The translations under genes and the position numbers were made by a program. DNA of 14,987 bases from Synura sp. LO234KE. Its lineage: Eukaryota; Sar; Synurophyceae; Synurales; Mallomonadaceae. The stretch spans positions 1-14,987 of the forward strand of contig VKHC01000233.1 of assembly GCA_015143735.1 (NCBI GenBank), read 5' to 3'. Below are positions 8,462-14,987 of this stretch, piece after piece. The stretch's first letter is position 1; every line of letters starts with the position of its first letter. The notes beneath the pieces are model-generated. The model did no database searches. It was not told the origin of the DNA and saw only the letters and a list, made by a program, of their open reading frames with translations.

Positions 8462-8489
8462 TATATATATATGTATATATATATATATT
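8462..8489. repeat. AT dinucleotide microsatellite
   Basis: TA repeats interrupted once by ATG, 28 bp long. Confidence 0.95.
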
Positions 8490-9650
8490 ACTTTTTCTAC
8501 ATGGATGTCTAAATTGGAGACGCTATACTTGTTCGAAATGGTAGAGCGCAAAACGTAGAAAAGAAGTATATTTTATTAAATTTAAATTTAAAAACATGGG
8601 AAATAAATATTGGCAGCAATTTATAGCCTCCTTTCAGTTTATGGTGACCAAATTCTAACTAAATTCTTACTAAACAACACAAAGCTTGTATCGAATTTTT
8701 CTCCTCAGTCCATTCACATTAATATGTTTTTGAAGTTGAAGTTGTTTGTGTGTCTATGACAGTTTTTGTTTGCAATTGACACTTTCGTACCAATTTTTGA
8801 TTATAACTGGTCCCAAGCAATAAATTAGGATAAGATATATCGGGGAAATATTCTGTATCTAGTCTGTTAGAGCTGGAAAATAAGATAGCGTTAAATATAG
8901 AAACGATGCAGCTCAACATGTCGACTATTTGAAAACTTGTGATTTCTGATCACATTGAATATTGGATATTTTGAGCAACCAACGATTAAAAATTGAATGT
9001 GTCAAAAAAGGTAAGTCCACTTTTATTAATGGCTTTCATTAAGTGTGCTTTAACTCACTTTTACTAGCAATAAATCTATTTTCCATTTATTCTAATTCCA
9101 GTTGATTGCATAATTACGAGTTCCGGGTTGTTTTCATCTATTGCGAATTATAGTTGAGTAATTATATTTATTTGTAAGCTTTTTCTGTGTCGTCCAGAAA
9201 TGCAAAATCCTCCTACGAACAAAGCATTATTTTTTTATCCTTGAACACGTGACCAACATCTGCGTTTATGAGCGCTAAGCTTGCAAGTACTTTGGAAAAG
9301 CGCTTGAGTATGTATGGAAATAGCTTTTATATGGAAATAGCATGCACATATATTATATTATTATTCATGCAAGACGAAAAAGAGTTCGTTTTGATTGTAC
9401 AGAAATTCAAGAATAAGCGTCTATTTTGTAAACGAAGCATGCATAACTACCATGTACCTTATTCACGTAAATTTTCTATGTTGACTCAGTTTTTTAGACT
9501 GTAATAGAAGGCGATGTAGTAAAACAAAACGCTCTAGCTACCAGGACTATAGTTGGTAAGCACGTAAGCACAGTAAGGACAGAATAACTAAGTAGTGGTT
9601 GAAACTTAGATATGAATTTCAAGTAGAATCTTTTCATATAGCATGAAAAG
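8490..9650. other. Non-coding stretch with two small ATG frames
   Basis: A 78-codon plus-strand frame (9268-9504) and a 66-codon minus-strand frame (8719-8919) start with ATG. The second has a hydrophobic N-terminus that could pass for a signal peptide. Neither shows a family motif, and their length is within chance expectation. The first contains a small tandem duplication of TATGGAAATAGC. Confidence 0.3.
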
Positions 9651-10370
9651 CAAGTACTAGCGGGCGCATCCTCCTCCTCGCTCACCAACGGGAGGAGTGC
9701 GGTCCCTCCCCTCCTCGCTCATCATTGCTAATTGTGGCTGGTCGCCGCTCCTCCAAGAGGAGGAGAACATTCTAGCTAGAAAAACGCTGTAGGAAGGTAC
9801 CAGTAGAGCAAGAAGCGCTTCATAGCACATCGCTATAGGCAGAACATCCATATATAGTCATTCCTATTAGTACATAGTTACGACGAGGAGCTAGTGAGCT
9901 ACTAGACAATTGCAGGGCAGTGAGTCAGTAACTACCCTTTGTGCACCGAGCACAGAGAGCCATATACCGTTACAAAAGCGTCATAATGGGCATAATGGGG
10001 TGTCCTAATAGTGGTTTACTCCCACCAAACTTCAGCTGACTATTCTCTTGTTTCTTGTTTTTAATATTTTTCGACCTTCTTCAAGATGCCATAGCTCGAT
10101 TGCTTCACAACACATATTCGATGCCAATACTCTTTATAATAGATTATAGCATAAGTTATAAATCTAGATTGTGTTCCAGTATTCTCAAGGACTTTGCCCC
10201 CCTACTATATTTTTTGGTAAAAGTCTAAAAATGATTATGTTCAAATCCCAGCCGCTATACTTCACCAGTGTGTTTAAGTGCTTGTGTCAAGCATTTTAGA
10301 ATGAATTTCCGCCAATTTATCAGTAATCAATACAAAATATTGGATCCTTTTCTTGACGGTTTAATCCCTT
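9651..10370. other. Non-coding stretch, GC-rich at its left end
   Basis: Positions 9660-9765 are rich in CCTCC/GGAGG runs, with a 6-bp stem and 3-base loop (CTCCTC-CAA-GAGGAG, 9748-9762) and two CCTCCTCGCTCA copies. The open minus-strand frames across it are explained by this composition. Nothing is recognised from 9800 to 10370. Confidence 0.4.
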
Positions 10371-10492
10371 GAGACAAGAATACTTCTTGGGTGGGTGGAA
10401 ACGAAAATCGTCGTTTTTCTACTTTTTTGACCTTGAAAATTGAAAATCTCATGAACTATCAAGTTTCAAGACCAGTGCATAGGCGGAAACAG
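10371..10492 (+). repeat. Diverged direct repeat, copy 1
   Basis: This segment aligns with 10868-10990. Shared stretches include AGACAAGA, GAAAAT-G-CGTTTTT, ACTTTTTTGACCT, ATCTCA-GAAC-AT, GTTTCAAGA and GGCGGAAA. The step is about 497 bp. Similarity fades on both sides. Confidence 0.72.
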
Positions 10493-10867
10493 TTTAAAGG
10501 ATAAAGGGGCTGTTTCAACTTAAAGGGGCTGTTGAAACTCACTTCCAAACTCTACCTGAATATTTTTTGAAAATCTATATCGAAATTGTAGGTATCAACA
10601 CTCTATCTTGTATGGCCTATTTGTTGCGAAATTACTTTCTATACTATATTATAGTTTAAGGAACATTTCAAGAACATTTGCCTGTGTGGGCAAAGCTTTT
10701 CTTCAATCATAATCTTGGTCGTGGGCCCAAAATCGCTTTGTATTGAACTTCCCTTGTGATATGACTCACCTATTATAGACCCTTATGACCCACAGATCTC
10801 TTTTCATTGATGTATCCATGTGTAATATGCAATATTTGTTTATTTTCATGGGTTAGTGAACTCTGTC
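10493..10867. other. Spacer between repeat copies with a short tandem repeat
   Basis: No gene is seen. A 19-bp tandem duplication (TAAAGGGGCTGTTTCAACT at 10502-10520, TAAAGGGGCTGTTGAAACT at 10521-10539; 17 of 19 bases) includes the inverted words GTTTCAAC and GTTGAAAC. Confidence 0.5.
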
Positions 10868-10990
10868 AGACAAGATTTTCTTCATCGGGGGGGGCGAAAA
10901 TTGCCGTTTTTGGACTTTTTTGACCTGAGAATTTTAATATCTCACGAACCATGAGGTTTCAAGAACTCTACATTGGCGGAAAATGTTTAT
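10868..10990 (+). repeat. Diverged direct repeat, copy 2
   Basis: This is the partner of 10371-10492, in the same orientation. It has a run of eight G at about 10887-10894 where copy 1 has GGGTGGGTGG. Confidence 0.72.
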
Positions 10991-11034
10991 CGTGTTGAGT
11001 AGCATGTATTTCACACCTCTATTTTGATTTTTGT

Positions 11035-11085
11035 AACTTCAACTTGAAGTTGAAGTTTGGCTACAGATAACTTCAGGTTGAAGTT
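11035..11085. repeat. Two neighbouring hairpins from one AACTTCA word
   Basis: AACTTCAACTT and AAGTTGAAGTT flank a single G at 11035-11057, giving perfect 11-bp arms. AACTTCA and TGAAGTT flank GGT at 11069-11085. Both lie just 3' of the second direct-repeat copy. Confidence 0.8.
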
Positions 11086-11221
11086 CGCATTAAAAAATAT
11101 TCTGTCTTACCAGAATGGGCTTAAGACATATAGAAGTGTTTGGTTAAAGTTTGATGAAAGAAAACCTCAAATTCTTGAAGATATTATGTTTAGTAAAGTG
11201 TGGCGTTTTTAATGATCAGTG

Positions 11222-11244
11222 ACGCTTTTGCAGAAATGGGACTT
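11222..11244 (-). repeat. Inverted-pair half 2 (23 bp, exact)
   Basis: This is the reverse complement of 4302-4324. The two halves are about 6.9 kb apart, so this is more likely a dispersed repeat family than the ends of one small element. Confidence 0.8.
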
Positions 11245-11940
11245 CTTACATCGTATCATATTTATTAGGAGGTAGAGGGTGAATCTGACGAGTCGTTTAG
11301 GCATCAAAAACAAATCGTGGTTGTAGTGAAGGAATGGTGAAGTAGGATAAGAATTAAGTTATTTCCTACGAAAATAAATTTGACTCTATTCTTTGTATCA
11401 TGTTATCCGCACTATGATAGCTGGTCCATATAACCAAAGGCTGCAGTTAAAGCCTCTATATGTAAGTCTACCATGTAACAGAATCCAACATTCTAAGTTG
11501 CAAATGAAAAGAACTTCCCCAGCAAGTACAGTGACCGCCAGGTATAGGTAACCAAATCTTCCCACCATAATGTAGACGTACATACCACAAAATGGACTTT
11601 GGATGCTGACCGTAACTGGTTCTTTTACCATCCAAAGTTCTTCTAAAGTGTACCAAATAGAGTAGGCTCAAATTTTATCCTCCACTAATGGGAGGGGGTG
11701 ACCATAGCGGCGGTCCGCTGTGCTGGCAACTACAGCGGCATCACGTACCGCCACAGTTGAATATATTTAACGTACCACGACTACGGGTGCGCTTTTCTCA
11801 GGTGACTTTAAGAGCAGAATTTATGTAGTAGCTGGAGATCATTATAGATTGGTCTATAATACTTTGGTGTCGTGACCAGGCGACCTCATCTTTAGATGCT
11901 CGTACTAGCCCCCATTCCTATTGATGCTATTGGTGAATAC
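11245..11940. other. Non-coding stretch with open minus-strand frames
   Basis: Two overlapping minus-strand frames (11398-11631, 77 codons, and 11468-11671, 67 codons) are open but show no domain and cannot both be genes. A hairpin AGCGG/CCGCT with a 4-base loop lies at 11706-11719. I find nothing else. Confidence 0.35.
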
Positions 11941-11955
11941 ACAGCACAGTGCTGT
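11941..11955. repeat. 15-bp perfect inverted repeat beside the minisatellite
   Basis: ACAGCAC and GTGCTGT flank a single A. The structure ends 10 bp before the 20-bp repeat array begins. Confidence 0.8.
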
Positions 11956-11964
11956 AAAGAAAAA

Positions 11965-12414
11965 ATAGGAAGCGGTGGCAAGAAAACGGTGGGGAATGAT
12001 AGTAAGCGGTGAAGAGGGATAGGAAACGATGGGGAGTGATAGGAAGCGGTGCGGAGTGATAGAACGCGGTTGGGAGTGATGGGAAGCGTTGGGGAGTGAT
12101 AGGAAGCGGCGCGAAGTGATAGGAAGCGGTGAGATGTGATTGAAACATTCGGAGAGTGATAGAAAACGGTGGGGAATGATAGTAAGCGGTGAAGCGGGAT
12201 AGGAAACGATGGGGAGTGATAGGAAGCGGTGCGGAGTGATAGGAAGCGGTGAGATGTGATTGGAACATTTGGCGAGTGATAGAAAATGGTGGGGAATGTA
12301 GGAAGCGGTAAAGAGGGATAGGAAGTGGTGACGAGGGATAAAAGCGGTGGGGAGTGATAGGAAGCGGTGGGCAGTGATACGAAGCGGCGGGGAGGGATAG
12401 CAGGTGGTGGGCAG
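11965..12414. repeat. 20-bp minisatellite, about 22 units, higher-order structure
   Basis: The consensus unit is close to ATAGGAAGCGGTGGGGAGTG. Units are mostly 20 bp, with a few of 17-19 bp near the right end. Sixty-base blocks recur: 12001-12060 matches 12181-12240 at 59 of 60 bases, and 12121-12180 closely matches 12241-12300. Variants were therefore copied in groups of three or more units. The minus strand is open in more than one frame (a 172-codon frame at 11905-12423 starting with ATG, and a 113-codon frame at 11927-12268) because the unit has no stop in any frame. Both are counted as by-products of the repeat. Confidence 0.93.
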
Positions 12415-12424
12415 CTGCGGCATA

Positions 12425-13325
12425 GGCTATTGTTCTATGAAGCCTATATAAACTGTCTCAATGTCGATACGGTTTGTAGTATAATCTACACGAGCAGAGA
12501 AACTTACGCTGATTGATAGCCTTGTCCCTTGTTAGCATATAAGTAAATTTGCACACTAGACATTTACAATTTGTGTTTACTGCATAGAGCAAAAGCTTAT
12601 ATCAATAATTATCTCTAGCGAAACTAAGTAAAAATTCAATAAATTGTGGTAAATGAATTAATCAGATCTGATTATGAATATGAAAGATCAATCCATGAAG
12701 CCACACGCTTGCTGCATATACAGCATGTATTCAAATAAATAGTATTTCGTAGATATCTGTCAGACGATAGAAGCTCTACTGATTAATATCCATTTGAAGA
12801 CCAATTGATGTTGGGTATCGCGAAGTAGGTATTATTGATATTGGCTACTGTTCTATGAAGCCTACATAAACTGTTACAATGTCGATACGTTTTGCAGTAT
12901 AATCCACACAAGCAGAGACACTTACGCCGCTTGATAGCCTTGTCCCTTGTTAGCATATAAAGTAAACTTGCACGCTAGACATTTATAATTTGTATTTACT
13001 GCATGGGGCAAAAGCTTATGTCAATAATTATCTCTAGTGAAACTAAGTATTCATTCAATAAATGCTCGTGAATAGAATGATCAATCCATGAAACAATACC
13101 ATTGCGTAAAGTGCATGTATTCAAATAAATAGCATTTCGAAGATGCCTGTTGGACGGTAGAAGCTCTACTGATTAATAGCTATTTAGTAACCAATTGATG
13201 TTGGGTAAGACGAAGTAAGTATTATTGCTATTGGCTATTGTTCTATGAAGCCTAAAGAAAGTGTTACAATCCCATTACGTTTCGTAGTACAATCTACTCG
13301 AGCGGAGAACCTTACGCTGTTTGAT
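12425..13325. repeat. Long tandem repeat, units of 418 and 390 bp plus a partial third
   Basis: GGCTATTGTTCTATGAAGCC-type unit starts occur at 12425, 12843 and 13233. Unit 1 (12425-12842) and unit 2 (12843-13232) align along their whole length, roughly 85% by eye. Shared words include TTGATAGCCTTGTCCCTTG, AATTATCTCTAG and AGAAGCTCTACTGATTAATA. Unit 1 has about 26 extra bases that include the perfect palindrome AATCAGATCTGATT (12660-12673). Unit 3 stops after about 93 bp at TTTGATA. No open frame is conserved between units, so this looks like non-coding satellite or subterminal element DNA. Confidence 0.92.
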
Positions 13326-13489
13326 ATGTTAGAGTAAAATATTTACTTGCTTATTTTCCAGTCTCCTTTACTCGACTGATTTTTGTACTGCAACAACTCA
13401 TTTAATTGCCTTTTCAGGATATCGTTTTTCGTTAGTCTTTTGATAAGGCTCGTTTCATGATTATTATGTTTTCATCTTAGGTACAAAAG
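13326..13489 (+). other. Pyrimidine-rich stretch with splice-acceptor-like sites
   Basis: Three T/C-rich runs end in CAG or TAG (near 13360, 13417 and 13480) just before the ATG at 13490. They could be intron ends or simply the 5' flank of the decayed frame that follows. Confidence 0.3.
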
Positions 13490-14516
13490 ATGCGGTCAAG
13501 TACTGGGAACAACTATCAATCTAAAAACAACTAGCTAGAGTTAATTCCGGTTCTGCCCCTCCATTTGTGCCGAATAGTCGATTATCGGGCGACGCCAACC
13601 CGATTCAGGACCGTCGAGGAGCTCAAAGCCCCCCAAATCAAGCTCCAGATACCCCAAAATAGAGTCAAGTCAACATCCGAGACAGCATAATCAAAAATCT
13701 CGTCTATCAAGGACTTTTAACACATGACAATCTAACGAACACTCGTCAACATCCTCATTTCGAGCGCGACAAGCCCGATTTCTACGATATTCTACAAAAT
13801 TTCAGCGCCAATAGACACTTCTGTGGCGCCAGCAACCGGTTTCCACAAGTGTCAGCAATCAACGCACTCTGATTCCTCATCAGCCTGTGCACCTCTTCCA
13901 CATCCACTTTTTCATACTCGCATCCACCATACTCTCGAAGAATTCAGATTATTCAAACAAACGTTTCTTCCTCTAAGATCGCATATTCCCGTAACATCAA
14001 CCACCAACAGGAAACTTCAATGCCCCCGACTTCCAGAAACATCAACATCCCTAATTCCACCACAGATCCGAATTCTCCGCCAACTACTGTAGGCGTGGAC
14101 ATTTTCTATTCCCCAGCGACTCCAACATTAAATTCACACTCTTCTCACTCCATTACTTAAGCTGCCACCCCACCCCAACCCTTAAGTTACACCACCCATG
14201 CCTTACCTTGCCCATCGCAACAAATGACACCAGATCAAATTACTCGCATTTTTCGCGCCTTCACCTCACCCCCACACCAAGCGCATCTGCAAGGTAGTGA
14301 TGATATCAGTGCATACATTTTTAAAGATGCTTTTATGAACGCACCAGATGAATCTGGCGTTAATAGACAATGTCCCGAAAAGATACAGTATGGATCGCTA
14401 CAGTTAGCAAACGATGCACCACCGATGTATCTGCTGGTGCTCTTGGTACCACTTTCTCTGCACCGCGCTACAACGCTGTCATTTTTCCGCCCTTTAGAGG
14501 TACCCCCTCAGTAGGA
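13490..14516 (+). pseudogene. Decayed Pro/Ser/Thr-rich coding element (gag-like?)
   Basis: One reading frame runs from 13525 to 14514 with only three stops: TAG 13660, TGA 13870 and TAA 14158. That is far fewer than expected for about 330 non-coding codons. An ATG at 13490 in another frame could be the original start, one frameshift away. The middle is low-complexity, with many Pro, Ser, Thr and Asn (for example SAPPFVPNSRLSGDANP). The last part is more structured: MTPDQITRIFRAF (from 14224), AHLQGSDDISAYIFKDAFM and NAPDESGV. After a frameshift near 14365 it continues as RKDTVWIATVSKRCTTDV and SAGALGTTFSAPRYNAV. This end is homologous to 828-1018, which confirms that both stretches were once coding. 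The family is not recognised; a retroelement gag or another multicopy protein would fit. All three stop codons are used as breaks, so a variant genetic code is not the explanation. Confidence 0.62.
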
Positions 14517-14690
14517 GTGTTCTCCCCCGGAGGTGGTACGCACGTCCCCTTCTATCTCGTTGGCGACGTCGTTGCGTACAAATCATCCCCGGGGGAGGCT
14601 CTACCTACGCTCCCGGGCGGAGGCAGCCTCCCCCTTCCCCCACCCGGCCACGGGGTCTGCCATTTGGTACATGGGGGCCCGTACTAAATA
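14499..14690. other. GC-rich stretch with strong hairpin
   Basis: This stretch is strongly GC-rich compared with the rest of the window. GGGGGAGGCT (14591-14600) pairs perfectly with AGCCTCCCCC (14625-14634), and CCCCGGGG (14587-14594) and CCCGGG (14612-14617) lie in and beside it. A plus-strand frame stays open across it to 14687. The translation is Gly/Pro-rich and is probably a result of base composition. Confidence 0.6.
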
Positions 14691-14762
14691 TTAGAGACGT
14701 GTCGTTTTCGTTACTAATTATAATGAATGATTTTCCGCAAGAAGAAAAATAGTTTGTTTGTA

Positions 14763-14987
14763 CTATCCCGTAAAAAAAGCACTGTTTTTGCTTATAACCT
14801 CTTCCAACCTCTTGGCCTTCTCTTCGCTCTTCCGTCGCCATGGACCGGAGAGATCTTGCCATTCGGCACACTGGGGTTGGTTTGGGAATGGGTGCTGGTC
14901 TATTCGCATCATCATCGGTGGGATAAACGCCGGACTATAGCCGTGACCGCTATAGCCGTACACCGGACTATAGCCCGTAGTATAGTC
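14763..14987 (-). CDS. 3' end of an unidentified gene, GYSP-repeat protein
   Basis: This minus-strand frame is open from the right edge of the window to the TAG at 14765-14763, 74 codons. The visible start of the product is a Tyr/Gly/Ser/Pro repeat (GYSPVYGYSGHGYSPAF), followed by PP-MMM-RIDQHPFP, a segment with QCAEWQDLSGPWRR, and a charged helical tail (RRKSEEKAKRLEEVISK). The CTATAG words at 14935, 14950 and 14968 are the Tyr-Ser codons of this repeat. Base composition is nearer 50% GC than in the surroundings, which suits a real exon. The start lies outside the window, so the length is unknown. Repeats of this kind occur in disordered or condensate-forming and in extracellular proteins; the tail does not tell me which. 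No polyadenylation signal is obvious within 60 bp downstream. Confidence 0.5.
   Translation of the reverse strand, partial: DYTTGYSPVYGYSGHGYSPAFIPPMMMRIDQHPFPNQPQCAEWQDLSGPWRRKSEEKAKRLEEVISKNSAFFTG

Noticed and set aside
9494-9851. Two overlapping minus-strand frames near the CCTCC/GGAGG patch
   Set aside because: They are open because of base composition, have no domain and overlap each other.
10239-10252. GTTCAAATCCCAGC as a tRNA B box
   Set aside because: The bases that would form the T stem (TTATG and CCCAG) do not pair, and no A box or acceptor stem lies upstream.
11919-11935. CTATTGATGCTATTGG as the end of another 400-bp unit, with the minisatellite inserted in it
   Set aside because: Only about 14 bases resemble the unit end and the sequence further upstream does not match.
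11905-12423. Minus-strand 172-codon frame as a gene
   Set aside because: It is made almost entirely of a 20-bp repeat that is stop-free in several frames; no non-repeat domain or promoter is visible.
14605-14871. Minus-strand 88-codon frame
   Set aside because: It overlaps the better supported minus-strand GYSP frame in another phase and runs into the GC-rich hairpin region, which keeps frames open by composition.
14935-14987. CTATAG words at the right edge as a second copy of the palindrome cluster at 1034-1154
   Set aside because: They fall in register as Tyr-Ser codons of the minus-strand GYSP repeat, and their flanks (GGACTATAGCC) differ from CCAGCTATAGCTGG. A shared element is not needed.
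1-14987. CRISPR array, bacterial operon, phage or defence system
   Set aside because: The tandem repeats have no constant repeat with unique spacers, frames are isolated and lack ribosome binding sites, and the one clear gene is of a eukaryotic secretory family.

Overview
The window looks like eukaryotic nuclear DNA. It is AT-rich (roughly 60% by eye), mostly non-coding, and full of decayed repeats. The one confidently recognised gene is an uninterrupted 392-codon reading frame for a secreted/Golgi-type glycosyltransferase of the GT15 (KRE2/MNT1 alpha-mannosyltransferase-like) family. There are no bacterial operons, no ribosome binding sites ahead of the frames, and no tRNA or rRNA. An intron-poor protist or alga (for example a red alga) or an early-branching fungus would fit, but the sequence alone does not decide the lineage.

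Layout, left to right. Positions 1-1230 hold a short minus-strand coding-like fragment (390-686), a decayed copy of a protein-coding repeat (about 828-1018) and a cluster of CTATAG-centred palindromes (1034-1154). Positions 1232-3324 hold a 3'-truncated, frameshifted copy of the glycosyltransferase followed by the intact gene; each carries the same 78 bp of 5' flank. The two copies are identical over 486 bp in the middle and differ only near the two ends of the duplicated block. Positions 3325-10370 contain no gene I can support. They hold a weak minus-strand ORF, a decayed tandem array with a period near 175-180 bp (about 4440-5480), one half of an exact 23-bp inverted pair, simple repeats, and small open frames without family signals.

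Positions 10371-10990 contain a diverged direct repeat. Positions 11965-12414 are a 20-bp minisatellite with higher-order structure, followed directly by a tandem repeat of about 390-418 bp (12425-13325, two full units and part of a third). Positions 13490-14516 are a decayed Pro/Ser/Thr-rich reading frame whose 3' part is homologous to the fragment near 900, so both look like dead copies of one mobile or multicopy coding element. A GC-rich hairpin-forming stretch follows. The right edge carries the 3' end of a minus-strand gene (14763-14987) whose product has a Gly-Tyr-Ser-Pro repeat and a charged helical tail.

Nothing here forms a pathway. The picture is one glycosylation gene with a broken neighbour copy, set in repeat-rich DNA, with the end of a second, unidentified gene at the right edge.
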